Part shown: one piece after another, positions 19,907 through 28,424 of the stretch
Position numbering within the stretch: position 1 is the stretch's first letter
Layout: the number at the start of each line of letters is the position of its first letter
Source of the DNA: Brenneria salicis ATCC 15712 = DSM 30166
GTDB taxonomy: Bacteria > Pseudomonadota > Gammaproteobacteria > Enterobacterales > Enterobacteriaceae
Assembly: GCF_003315515.1 (NCBI RefSeq)
Contig: NZ_QNRY01000025.1
Span: 1-55,541 of the forward strand
Direction of reading: 5' to 3'
DNA: 55,541 bases
The notes under the pieces: generated by a model
Database searches by the model: none
Seen by the model: the letters and a program-made list of their open reading frames with translations, nothing else
What the model was told of the DNA's origin: nothing
Position numbers and translations under genes: made by a program

Positions 19907-20776
19907 TCAGAGTGGTGATGTATCCATGCCAAACCATTTTTCGCTCAGTTTTTTCAGCGTGCCGTCGTTTTTAGCTTTCTCAATGGCGGCGTTAAACATC
20001 GCTTTTAATTCAGGATCGCTCTTACGCAAGCCGACGGACGATCCGCTTCCCAGAATGCCGCCGATAAACTGCGGACCCGGCGTAACGATGTCGGCGTTGC
20101 CGGGTTTTCCAGTAATGCCTTTCAGGTAGGCGGCGGAGGCAATAACCAGATCGACGCGCCCGGCTTTCAAATCCAGATCGTGTTCCTGCGTGGTTTTGTA
20201 TTCACGCACGGTCATGACGCCCTTGAGATATTTATCCAAAAACGTACTGGCGATTGAGGCGGACTGCACGCCAATAGTTTTACCTTTCAGCAGTGGTTTC
20301 AACTTCTCGACTTCTGCTAATGCGGCGGCTTCGTCAGCCGGTTTGAGAGAGAAACGTTTTCCGCCGTCAGGCAGTGCTTTGGCCAGTTCGCTGGAAGCCA
20401 GAACCGCGAAAGTCTGCCCCGCCTGAGTATAAGGCTGGCTGAAATCGATAACCTGGCGGCGTTTCTCGGTAGCGGACATACCGGAAATGATGGCGTCAAA
20501 CTTGCCGGCGTTCAGTGCCGGGATGGTACTGGTAAAGGGTTGCACGATGATCTCGCACTTCACCTGCATGCTGTCGCACAGAATTTTATACATATCGATC
20601 TCAAAGCCATCCAGCGTTCCATCCGGCTTGGTAAAATTATAAGGATGGAAAGCGCCTTCGGTGGCGATGCGTACCGTGGTCCATTTCTTCCCTTCCGCCG
20701 AGGCGGTGAAAGACGCGGCCAGCGTGCTTGCCAGACACAGTGAACAGGCGATCATTTTTAATTTTGACTTCAACAT
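19907..20776 (-). CDS. Polar amino-acid ABC importer, periplasmic binding protein
   Basis: Family 3 solute-binding protein, 289 aa. A signal peptide (about residues 1-27, cleavage after TASA) precedes the bilobed domain, with family signatures GFEIDMYKILC and FDAIISGMSATEKRRQVIDFS. It resembles the lysine/arginine/ornithine, histidine and octopine/nopaline group. Between ATPase and amidohydrolase genes on the same strand. The ligand is probably a polar or charged amino acid or derivative, by inference. Confidence 0.9.
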   Translation of the reverse strand: MLKSKLKMIACSLCLASTLAASFTASAEGKKWTTVRIATEGAFHPYNFTKPDGTLDGFEIDMYKILCDSMQVKCEIIVQPFTSTIPALNAGKFDAIISGMSATEKRRQVIDFSQPYTQAGQTFAVLASSELAKALPDGGKRFSLKPADEAAALAEVEKLKPLLKGKTIGVQSASIASTFLDKYLKGVMTVREYKTTQEHDLDLKAGRVDLVIASAAYLKGITGKPGNADIVTPGPQFIGGILGSGSSVGLRKSDPELKAMFNAAIEKAKNDGTLKKLSEKWFGMDTSPL

Positions 20777-20825
20777 AATGGTGTTCTCCTGGTGTTATAT
20801 TTTAATTTTCTAGCAAATAGATGAC

Positions 20826-21590
20826 TTACCAACTGGCGATAAATTGCCTGAAGCGGGCCGACTGACTGGCAGTGAAAATCTGCTCCGGGGTGCCTTGTTC
20901 TTCAATTTCCCCCTGATGCAGGAACACCACGCGGTTAGAGACTTCGCGGGCGAAATCCATTTCGTGGGTGACCACCAGCATGGTCATCCCCTCGTCGGCC
21001 AGTGTGCGCATGACGCGCAGCACTTCGCCGACCAGTTCGGGATCGAGCGCCGATGTCGGTTCGTCGAACAGCATCACCCTGGGCGCCATCGCCAGTGCGC
21101 GGGCAATCGCGGCGCGCTGCTGCTGGCCGCCGGAAAGTTGGGAAGGGTAGTAATGCCGCTTCTCCGCCAGACCGACTTTTTCCAGCAATTGCTCGGCGTG
21201 TTCCACGCATTCAGCCGGCGGGCGCTTTAACACATGTACCGGCGCTTCAATGATATTTTCCAGTACCGTTTTATGTGACCACAGGTTGAAGTTTTGAAAG
21301 ACCATACCAAGCTGACTGCGTATACGGTCAATCTGTTTCGGATTCGATGGCCGGTTTTGCCCTTTACGGTTGGGCTTCATTTCGATGGATTCGCCCGCGA
21401 CGATGATCTCTCCCTGATCGGGAAGCTCCAGCATATTAATGCAGCGCAACAGGGTGGATTTTCCTGAGCCGGATGAACCGAGAATGGAAATTACCTCTCC
21501 CTGGCTGGCTTCAAGCGAGATACCCTTCAGCACTTCCAGAGAACCAAAGCGTTTATGAATGTTGTGCAGGCTGATCGCTGGCGTGGTCAT
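20826..21590 (-). CDS. Polar amino-acid ABC importer, ATPase
   Basis: HisP/GlnQ-type ATPase, 254 aa. Walker [10 protein letters not shown] is at about residues 37-45, the Q-loop is in [10 protein letters not shown], the signature is LSGGQQQR, Walker B is [13 protein letters not shown] and the switch histidine is in VVTHEMDFA. The basic insert after the first strands ([10 protein letters not shown]) is seen in HisP/OccP-type proteins. It sits between the permease and binding-protein genes, and the motif set is complete. Confidence 0.93.
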   Translation of the reverse strand: MTTPAISLHNIHKRFGSLEVLKGISLEASQGEVISILGSSGSGKSTLLRCINMLELPDQGEIIVAGESIEMKPNRKGQNRPSNPKQIDRIRSQLGMVFQNFNLWSHKTVLENIIEAPVHVLKRPPAECVEHAEQLLEKVGLAEKRHYYPSQLSGGQQQRAAIARALAMAPRVMLFDEPTSALDPELVGEVLRVMRTLADEGMTMLVVTHEMDFAREVSNRVVFLHQGEIEEQGTPEQIFTASQSARFRQFIASW

Positions 21591-21608
21591 TGAAGGTCTC
21601 CCAGTTTC

Positions 21609-22322
21609 TTAATTTTTTTTGCCGTCGTCAGTGTGACGGGCGCACGCAAATGCGGGGGTCATTTTGAATTCGGCCCACATCAGCAAACGTGTCAGGACAA
21701 GATTGATAGACAGATAGATAGCGCCGGCAATCAGGAAAACTTCCAACGCCCGGTAGGTTTCCGCAATGATGCGCGCCGCGATGCCGGTAATTTCCATCAG
21801 CGTGATAATGGATGCCAGCGAGGTTGATTTGATCATGGAGATCAATTCATTACCATAAGCGGGCAGCGCCTGACGGATCGCCAGCGGGAAAATAATGCGC
21901 CTGAAAATCATATGCCTGGGCATGCCGCAGGCGCGGGCCGCTTCGATTTGCCCTGCGGGGACGGATTGTAATCCGCCACGGATGATTTCGCTGGCGTAAG
22001 CGCCGGTACATAAACTGAGTGACAGCAGCGCGCACCAATAAGGTTCACGCAGCAGCGGCCACAGCATACTTTCCCGCACCCAGACAAATTGGCCCAATCC
22101 GTAATAGATGAGAAACAGTTGCACCAGCAGCGGCGTACCGCGGAAGAACAGCACATAGGTCCGCGCAATGGCTTGCAGCACCCGGTAAGGGGAAAGCTGC
22201 ATCAATGCCAGCCCCAACGCCAGAAAGAAACCGAACGATACCGAGCCGATGGCGAGTTGCAACGTGAGCGGAATACCGGGAATAATTTCCAGAAACGTTG
22301 CGTAAATAAAAGGAAAATCCAT
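21609..22322 (-). CDS. Polar amino-acid ABC importer, permease 2
   Basis: HisM-like integral membrane permease, 237 aa, with about five hydrophobic segments. The EAA coupling loop reads EAARACGMPRHMIFRRIIFP. The ATG overlaps the stop of the upstream permease by 1 bp (TGATG), a sign of translational coupling and of a heterodimeric channel. The C-terminus is Lys/Asp-rich and cytoplasmic. Confidence 0.9.
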   Translation of the reverse strand: MDFPFIYATFLEIIPGIPLTLQLAIGSVSFGFFLALGLALMQLSPYRVLQAIARTYVLFFRGTPLLVQLFLIYYGLGQFVWVRESMLWPLLREPYWCALLSLSLCTGAYASEIIRGGLQSVPAGQIEAARACGMPRHMIFRRIIFPLAIRQALPAYGNELISMIKSTSLASIITLMEITGIAARIIAETYRALEVFLIAGAIYLSINLVLTRLLMWAEFKMTPAFACARHTDDGKKN

Positions 22323-23038
22323 CAGCGTTTCACACCCCTGGAATAATAGGACTCCGCCCGACGCATGATCCAGCCGGAGCAGATAGAGATAATCAGGTAC
22401 AGCAAGGCGGCGGCCATGAAAAAATCAAACGGTTTTCCCGTTGAACCTGCGCCGGTCTGCGCTTGCGTCAGCAGTTCAGCCACGCCGGTAACCGAAACCA
22501 GCGCGGAGGCTTTCAGCACCAACTGCCAGACATTGCCCAGCGACGGAATGGCATGACGCAGCAAAAGCGGCGCAATGATACGCCGCAGACGCAGCAGCGT
22601 GGACATGCCGCAGGCTTTGGCGGCTTCGATTTCACCGCGAGAAACGGCATAGAACGCGCCGCGAAAAACTTCCGTTTGTTGTGCGCCTGAAGAGATGCCG
22701 ACCGCCACAATCCCGGCGATAAAACCGGGGAAACCGACAAACCCCTGGCTGCCAAAGAGTTTGGCTATCAGGGTTAAAGCGGAACTGCCGCCAAAGTAAA
22801 GCAGATAGATAATCAGCAAATCCGGGATGCCGCGAATGATGGTGGTATAGCCGTCAGCCAGATAGCGAATCGGACGATTACCGCAGATTTTTGACCAGGC
22901 GCCGAGGGTGCCGATGAACGCGCCAAGCAGAAAACCGCTGCTTGCCAGCCCGAGCGTCATGCTTGTGCCGATGAGTAATAATTTCCCCCAGCCATTTTCA
23001 CCAAAACTGATGAGTTGCCAGAAAGTCATGTCTTCCAC
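22322..23038 (-). CDS. Polar amino-acid ABC importer, permease 1
   Basis: HisQ-like permease, 238 aa, first gene of the five-gene operon (permease, permease, ATPase, binding protein, amidohydrolase). The EAA loop is EAAKACGMSTLLRLRRIIAP. The start is taken as GTG at 23038, which has GGGAG at 6-nt spacing; the in-frame ATG at 23029 is the alternative. Hydrophobic segments agree with a five-helix permease. Confidence 0.9.
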   Translation of the reverse strand: MEDMTFWQLISFGENGWGKLLLIGTSMTLGLASSGFLLGAFIGTLGAWSKICGNRPIRYLADGYTTIIRGIPDLLIIYLLYFGGSSALTLIAKLFGSQGFVGFPGFIAGIVAVGISSGAQQTEVFRGAFYAVSRGEIEAAKACGMSTLLRLRRIIAPLLLRHAIPSLGNVWQLVLKASALVSVTGVAELLTQAQTGAGSTGKPFDFFMAAALLYLIISICSGWIMRRAESYYSRGVKR

Positions 23039-23472
23039 AAATAGCTCCCAACTTCTTATTGTTCTGTCATGAAAACGAGATAATCAGAACGATTTTTGTG
23101 ATCAGAGGATCGCACACCCTGTTCGGGAACGACGATGTAGAGGTATAACGACGCGTTGTGAACCATTCAGACGCCTGACCGCCAGTGGATTAACCCGCTA
23201 ATCAATGGTCGGCCACGTTTTACGTCATGATGATTGACTAATTATTCATATAGTCTGCTTATTAATGAATTTGCGTTTAGTCAAAATAAGACAGATAAAG
23301 CCCAGGGTAAAGCACTAAAAAAATGTCTGGGCAGGAAAGGAAGTGAAAAAAAGCGCATTATTATGCCGTTACGGAAATTGTTATGCCGTTACAGAAAACA
23401 TTGTCCTGTGGGCGCGCGAGATCAACGGCGACCTGATATCAGGTCGCGTTCGATTGACGAGGCGGGACGGCG
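23039..23472. other. Intergenic region between the ABC operon and cysG
   Basis: 434 bp. Short open frames here lack ribosome-binding sites and family features. The part next to the permease gene must hold the ABC operon promoter, which I could not place. A spaced inverted repeat GTTCTG (23061-23066) / CAGAAC (23085-23090) lies 23-52 bp upstream of the permease start and could be an operator. A 20-bp palindrome beside the cysG 3' end is listed separately. Confidence 0.45.
23428..23447. repeat. 20-bp perfect palindrome 3' of cysG
   Basis: GCGACCTGAT followed directly by its reverse complement, with no loop, 26 bp past the cysG stop. No T-run follows on either strand. It may be a 3'-end hairpin of the cysG mRNA or a symmetric protein-binding site. 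Confidence 0.5.
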
Positions 23473-24852
23473 TTATTTTGTCTGATGAGCAAACCAGTTC
23501 AGTTTTTCCCGCAGGCCGACAACGCTCCCTACGATAATCAGGCTTGGGCTTACCGCCTGTTTCGCCAGTTCACCAAGTTGTGATAGTTGGCCGGTAAAAA
23601 CCCGCTGCGTGGTTGAAGTGCCGTTTTCGATCAGCGCAACCGGCACGGTTGCAGGTAGCCGCTGTTCCAACAGTTTGCTCTGGATGTATACCGCCTGCTG
23701 AAGCCCCATGTAGAACACCAAGGTCTGTTTTTCGCCCGCCAGACTGGACCAGTCGAGTTCGCTATCTTGCCGGACATGGCCGGTTATCAGTCGCACCCCT
23801 TGCGAATGGTGGCGGTGAGTGAGGGGAATGCCGCTGTAGGCCGCACAGCCAGAGGCGGCGGTGATGCCGGGTACGACGGAAAACGGGATACCAGCTTGTT
23901 GCAGGTGCTCCAGTTCTTCTGCGCCACGGCCAAAAATAAAGGGATCGCCGCCTTTCAGCCGCACGACTCGTTTACCGGCCAGCGCTTTTTCTTTCAGTAA
24001 CTGGTTAATCTGTTCCTGGGCAATGGTGTGGCAGCCAGACGCTTTACCCACATAGATACGTTCGGCATCACGTCTGCTCAGATTCAGAACGTCGTCGGAA
24101 ACCAGCCGATCATAGACCACAATATCCGCCTGTTGCAGCTGCTGTAAGGCTTTCAGCGTTAGCAAACCCGCATCCCCCGGACCGGCGCCGACCAGCACCA
24201 CTTCGCCCCGGTCATCCAGCGGCGCGGAAAAAAGCTGCTCGGTCAGTTGTTGTGCGCTGATGTTGTCGTGATTCGCCAACGCCTGAGCCAGCCTGTCGTG
24301 AATGAACAGTTTTTCCCAGAAGCGGCGGCGTGTGCCTGAATGCCGGAAACGACTTTGTACGCGCTGGCGCAATTCACCCGCCAGCGCCGCCAGTTTGCCA
24401 AGGTGCTGGGGCAGGATACTTTCCAGCTTTTCCCGCAGCAGACGCGCCAGAACCGGCGCCGTGCCGCCGGATGATACGGCGACGATCAGCGGAGAGCGAT
24501 CAACAATCGACGGCATGATAAAACTGGCGTTCTGGGGATCATCGACCACATTGCAGAAGATCCGCAACTGGCTGGCCTGTTCGTAAACCCGCCTGTTGAT
24601 ATCGTGATCGTCAGTGGCGGCAATAACCAGCCATGTGCGCTCCAGTAATTCAGGATCGAAACCACCCTGCACCAGTGTGACCTGGTTTGCTTCCCGCCAG
24701 ACCATAAACTGTTCATTGAAACTGATGGCGTTTGCCGTAAGCATCGCCCCGGCATTGAGCAGCAGGCGCGCTTTCCGTTCTGCAATTTCACCGCCGCCGA
24801 CCAGCAGACAATGTTTACCGCGTAACTGGCAGAATATTGGCAGATAATCCAT
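23473..24852 (-). CDS. cysG: CysG, siroheme synthase
   Basis: Trifunctional enzyme that makes siroheme from uroporphyrinogen III, the cofactor of sulfite and nitrite reductases. The N-terminal half is the NAD-dependent dehydrogenase/ferrochelatase module ([14 protein letters not shown] at about residue 20). The C-terminal half is the SAM methyltransferase ([15 protein letters not shown], then [12 protein letters not shown] and [14 protein letters not shown]). The start at 24852 ([10 protein letters not shown]) has GAGG about 6 nt upstream and gives 459 aa (457 in E. coli). In E. coli it follows nirBDC; no nir genes are here, so it probably serves sulfite reduction. Confidence 0.96.
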   Translation of the reverse strand: MDYLPIFCQLRGKHCLLVGGGEIAERKARLLLNAGAMLTANAISFNEQFMVWREANQVTLVQGGFDPELLERTWLVIAATDDHDINRRVYEQASQLRIFCNVVDDPQNASFIMPSIVDRSPLIVAVSSGGTAPVLARLLREKLESILPQHLGKLAALAGELRQRVQSRFRHSGTRRRFWEKLFIHDRLAQALANHDNISAQQLTEQLFSAPLDDRGEVVLVGAGPGDAGLLTLKALQQLQQADIVVYDRLVSDDVLNLSRRDAERIYVGKASGCHTIAQEQINQLLKEKALAGKRVVRLKGGDPFIFGRGAEELEHLQQAGIPFSVVPGITAASGCAAYSGIPLTHRHHSQGVRLITGHVRQDSELDWSSLAGEKQTLVFYMGLQQAVYIQSKLLEQRLPATVPVALIENGTSTTQRVFTGQLSQLGELAKQAVSPSLIIVGSVVGLREKLNWFAHQTK

Positions 24853-25164
24853 GTGAGGCCTCTTTATACTTGTGATCAACTCAAACCAAAGAATATCTCG
24901 CCTGGCGGCAGGATGCGTCGCGTGACGTCAATGACAGTGCATTATTAACGGCAATCATTATCAACGGCGATGGATAAACGCTTCATTTGCATCTTATTTG
25001 CCGTAGAACGGCTATTTTATCGGCAAAAATGTTGTATGTCTGTGATTTTAATAGTTATTTAAACGTCTATTCTTGCTAAGTATGAAGCGTTTGGCGTTGA
25101 CGAGGCGCAATACCGGTCTTCATCAACGCGCCAGCACCTGTTCGTGCCGGTTTCAGGTTTCTCC

Positions 25165-25180
25165 AGTGATAACGCTCACA
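25165..25180. promoter_or_regulatory. Candidate CRP site upstream of dehydratase/ABC operon
   Basis: AGTGA-N6-TCACA matches 9 of 10 core positions of the CRP consensus with exact spacing. It lies 273 bp upstream of the dehydratase start and 96 bp upstream of the KdgR-like box. This fits a catabolite-controlled operon. Binding is inferred, not shown. Confidence 0.5.
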
Positions 25181-25276
25181 ACAACGTGGGCATTTGCCCA
25201 ATAATCCGCTCCATAATTTCTTCATATGAAAGAAAATGCCTAATGACTAACCGGGCAATAACCGGAATAATTTAAA

Positions 25277-25296
25277 AATAAAACACCATTTCCATT
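25277..25296. promoter_or_regulatory. Candidate KdgR operator upstream of dehydratase/ABC operon
   Basis: AATAAAACACCATTTCCATT matches 16 of 19 defined positions of the KdgR consensus as I remember it (AATRAAAYRNTRTTTYATTT). The left half is perfect and mismatches fall in the right half. The box near pel (36169-36188) fails at the same three positions. KdgR is the IclR-type repressor of pectin catabolism genes in soft-rot bacteria. AT-rich sequence makes chance matches possible. Confidence 0.4.
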
Positions 25297-25453
25297 TAAT
25301 TAACACGTAATTTCTTTTTATGTGATACGGATCGCGCTGACGGAATGGCAGAGCGGCAATACAGATATATCATGTCATTATCCACACAGAACGCCGTTTT
25401 TAGCGGCCAAATTTTGTAGATGTGTTGTGTCAAATATCAAGGCAGGTAACAAC

Positions 25454-26608
25454 GTGAAAATAGAATCAATTGATGTCACCGTCTTTACTTATCCCACGCG
25501 CCGGGTGTCCGACAGCGCGGGGCATTCACATCCGGGGAAGGAAAATCAGGCAAAAATGGCCCTGCTGACCATCCGCACGGACGAGGGGCGGGAAGGTTAT
25601 GCCTTCGCGCCGCCAGAAGTGATTCGCCCGCATATTGTGAATGCGTTTTTCCGTAAGGTCCTGATCAGACAAAACCCGTTTGATCGTGAGCGTCTGTGGC
25701 AGGATCTGGTGCATTGGCAGCGCGGCAGCGCCAATCAGTTGACCGATCGCGCATTGTCGATTGTCGAATCGGCGCTGTGGGATCTGCAAGGGCGCGTGCT
25801 GAATATGCCGGTTCATAAGCTACTGGGCGGATACCGCGAAAAAGTGCCGGCCTATGGCAGCACCATGTGCGGCGATGAACTGGAAGGCGGGTTGTCCACC
25901 CCGGACGAGTACGCTCAGTTCGCCGAGAAACTGGTGCGGCGCGGCTATAAAGCGATCAAGCTGCATACCTGGATGCCGCCGGTCTCTTTCGCGCCCAGCC
26001 CGAAAATGGATGTGAAAGCGTGTGCCGCGGTGCGTGAAGCCGTCGGCCCGGATATTTGCCTGATGCTGGATGGCTACCACTGGTATAGCCGCAGTGATGC
26101 GCTGTATATCGGTCGTGAGCTACAGAAGCTGGACTTCACCTGGTTTGAGGAGCCGATGGAAGAGCAGAGCATGGCGTCCTACAGTTGGCTGAGCAAACGT
26201 CTGGATATTGATGTGATTGGGCCGGAAAGTCTGTCAGGCAAGTACTTCAGCCGTGCTGATTGGGTGAAAGAGGGAGCATGCGATATTTTACGCGCGGGCG
26301 TACAAGGTGTCGGCGGTCTTGCGCCGTGTATGAAAGTCGCCAGTCTTGCTGAAGCCTTTGGTATGGATTGCGAAATTCATGGCAACGGGGCGCCCAATCT
26401 GGCCGTGGTCGGCGCCATCAAGAACTGCCGCTGGTACGAGCGCGGCCTGTTGCACCCCTTCCTCAATTACGATGAACCCGCCGCTTACCTGAATGCGATT
26501 GTCGATCCGATGGATGACGAGGGTTTTGTGCATCTGCCTCAGCGACCGGGATTGGGTGAGGATATCAATTTTGACTGGATTGAGGAGCATACGCTAAGTA
26601 AAGAATAG
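25454..26608 (+). CDS. Mandelate racemase/enolase-superfamily enzyme, likely acid-sugar dehydratase
   Basis: Enolase-superfamily protein of the mandelate racemase subgroup, 384 aa from the GTG at 25454 (AGGTAACAAC precedes it). Numbering from that GTG, the Mg ligands are D206 (MLDGYHWY), E232 (FEEPMEE) and E258 (GPES). The general acid/base is a D277-H309 dyad (CDILR and EIHGNGAP). On the opposite barrel strand the usual KxK reads K169-x-H171 (AIKLHTW), a noticeable change. Members mostly dehydrate or epimerise sugar acids. It is the first gene before a complete ABC importer, so the enzyme probably acts on the imported compound or a product of it. The exact substrate cannot be told. Confidence 0.85.
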   Translation: MKIESIDVTVFTYPTRRVSDSAGHSHPGKENQAKMALLTIRTDEGREGYAFAPPEVIRPHIVNAFFRKVLIRQNPFDRERLWQDLVHWQRGSANQLTDRALSIVESALWDLQGRVLNMPVHKLLGGYREKVPAYGSTMCGDELEGGLSTPDEYAQFAEKLVRRGYKAIKLHTWMPPVSFAPSPKMDVKACAAVREAVGPDICLMLDGYHWYSRSDALYIGRELQKLDFTWFEEPMEEQSMASYSWLSKRLDIDVIGPESLSGKYFSRADWVKEGACDILRAGVQGVGGLAPCMKVASLAEAFGMDCEIHGNGAPNLAVVGAIKNCRWYERGLLHPFLNYDEPAAYLNAIVDPMDDEGFVHLPQRPGLGEDINFDWIEEHTLSKE

Positions 26609-26686
26609 AACGTCAGGTCTGAAAGAAAATACTCTTAAAAAATAAAAAGTTGTCGTTTTCCATACTTCCACATCAGGAGAAGAGTA

Positions 26687-28297
26687 ATGAAAGCGCGCGC
26701 AATACTACGTACCTTACTGTTAAGTACCCTGTGTATGACCGTCACACCGGTCATGCTGTCGGCCAAAACCCCGGATGATCAACTGATCGTCGGCATGAAT
26801 ATGAACAACATGCTCTCGCTCGATCCGGCGGCAATGACCGGCAATGAAGTGGTGGGCATAATCGTCAATCTGTATGACTCACTGGTGGTGCTCGATCCGG
26901 TCAACCTGAGCAATGTTCTGCCGTCTCTGGCGAAAAGCTGGAGCGTGAGTGATGACGGCAACGTCATTACCTTTAATCTGGTGGACAATGCAACGTTTCA
27001 TTCCGGCAATCCGGTGACGGCGCAAGATTTCGCCTGGTCGATGAAACGCTTGCTCAACCTCAATATGGCGCAGGCCACAACCTGGAAATCCTATGGGTTT
27101 ACGGCGCAGAACGTGGAGAAAATGATCCGCGCCAAAGACGCCCATACAGTGGAAATCGAACTGCCCAAACCGAACGATCCCAAACTGGTTATCTATTCGC
27201 TGGCGACGCTTGGCAGCGGATCGGTGCTGGACAGCAAAACCGTGATGCAGCACGAGAAAAACGGCGACTGGGGCAATGGCTGGCTGACCACCAACGAGGC
27301 GGGCTCCGGCCCGTTTAAGCTGGATGTCTGGCAGGCGAAAGATGTGCTGCGCATCAGCCGGGTGGAGGGCAACTGGCACGGCGACGCCAAAATGAAACGC
27401 GTCATTTTCCGCCATATGACCGAGTCGCAGGCGCTGCGCCTGATGGTTGAAAAAGGCGATATTGATGTGGCTTCCGGCATGTCGGTGCCGGATATCAATG
27501 CGTTAAAGCGGGACAAAGACGTTGTCGTTGATGAGGTGAAAAAAGGCTCAATGTATTATGTGGCGATGAGTCTGAAAAACGAGTACTTCGCAAAACCTAA
27601 AGTGCGCGAAGCGGTTCGTTACCTCATTGACTACGACGGCATCAATAAAACCGTGATGCCCGGTTATGGCTTTTATCACCAACGCCCGATCCAGGCAGGG
27701 ATGGACGCGACGTTGCCCAATCCTGGTTACCAGTTGGATGTGGCGCGGGCGAAAGCACTGCTGGCGGAAGCGGGTTACCCGAACGGATTTGAAACCACGC
27801 TGCGCGTGCTGTCGGATCAGCCTTTCCTGAATCTGGCGACCTCGGTGCAGTCAACGCTGGCGCAGGCCGGTATCAAAGCCCGAATTCTCTCCGGCACCGG
27901 TAACCAGGTTTACGGCGCGATGCGCGATCGTAAATTCGACATGCTGGTTGGACGCGGCGGCGGCGGCGTCGATCCGCATCCTCACTCCAGCCTGCGCTCG
28001 GTGGTCTACAACCCGAATAACAGCGACGAAGCCAAACTGACCAATTTTCAGGGCTGGCGCACGTCTTTCTACGATAAACCCTTGAACGACATGATCGATC
28101 AGGCGCTGCTGGAGAAAGATCCGCAGAAACAGAAGCAGAGGTATTTCGACATCCAGAATCGTTATGACGCACTGTTCCCGGCCATCATTCCGGTGTCGCA
28201 GATGGTCGATTCCGTGGTGTTGCGCAAAGACGTGAAAGGTTATGTGCCGCATCCGTCCTCCACCACACAACTGCGCGAGGTCTATAAACAGCGCTAG
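26687..28297 (+). CDS. Dipeptide-type ABC importer, family 5 binding protein
   Basis: Periplasmic solute-binding protein, 536 aa, with a signal peptide (about residues 1-25, cleavage near LSA). Family 5 signatures are VGMNMNNMLSLDPA at the mature N-terminus and VDNATFHSGNPVTAQDFAWSMKRL. The family binds peptides, but also nickel, opines, plant-derived oligosaccharides and other compounds. A GGAG-type site precedes the ATG. It lies 78 bp after the dehydratase gene and 127 bp before the first permease gene. Confidence 0.93.
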   Translation: MKARAILRTLLLSTLCMTVTPVMLSAKTPDDQLIVGMNMNNMLSLDPAAMTGNEVVGIIVNLYDSLVVLDPVNLSNVLPSLAKSWSVSDDGNVITFNLVDNATFHSGNPVTAQDFAWSMKRLLNLNMAQATTWKSYGFTAQNVEKMIRAKDAHTVEIELPKPNDPKLVIYSLATLGSGSVLDSKTVMQHEKNGDWGNGWLTTNEAGSGPFKLDVWQAKDVLRISRVEGNWHGDAKMKRVIFRHMTESQALRLMVEKGDIDVASGMSVPDINALKRDKDVVVDEVKKGSMYYVAMSLKNEYFAKPKVREAVRYLIDYDGINKTVMPGYGFYHQRPIQAGMDATLPNPGYQLDVARAKALLAEAGYPNGFETTLRVLSDQPFLNLATSVQSTLAQAGIKARILSGTGNQVYGAMRDRKFDMLVGRGGGGVDPHPHSSLRSVVYNPNNSDEAKLTNFQGWRTSFYDKPLNDMIDQALLEKDPQKQKQRYFDIQNRYDALFPAIIPVSQMVDSVVLRKDVKGYVPHPSSTTQLREVYKQR

Positions 28298-28371
28298 CTT
28301 TTTCACTCAGTTTCAGCGGGGGGGGCTTGCGTTCAGTCATCCCGTCAGAAACGTCAAACACGACATAACCG

Positions 28372-28400
28372 CGTTAGCAGTGGTTTAACGTCGCTGCTAA
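28372..28400 (+). other. Intercistronic hairpin after the binding-protein gene
   Basis: GTTAGCAG and CTGCTAAC form an 8-bp stem with a 13-nt loop, 24 bp before the first permease start and without a T-run. Such hairpins between binding-protein and permease genes often protect the upstream mRNA so that binding protein is made in excess (as between malE and malF). That role is inferred here. A run of seven G's lies nearby at 28318-28324. Confidence 0.4.
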
Positions 28401-28424
28401 CCGGGATATCAGGAGAAAGAACAC

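Larger units (their letters stand above)
24853..25453. other. Divergent leader between cysG and the dehydratase/ABC operon
   Basis: 601 bp without a convincing gene. It is more AT-rich than the flanks, especially at 25200-25330. The dehydratase frame stays open up to 25322, but that extension lacks a ribosome-binding site and family similarity. The region holds a CRP-like site and a KdgR-like box (both listed). A -35/-10 pair could not be placed with confidence. Confidence 0.5.

Noticed and set aside
23428-23447. Canonical intrinsic terminator for cysG
   Set aside because: No T-run on either strand and no loop; kept only as a palindrome.
25322-25453. 44-codon N-terminal extension of the dehydratase
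   Set aside because: No ribosome-binding site, Cys- and His-rich sequence unlike the family, and a good GTG start exists at 25454.
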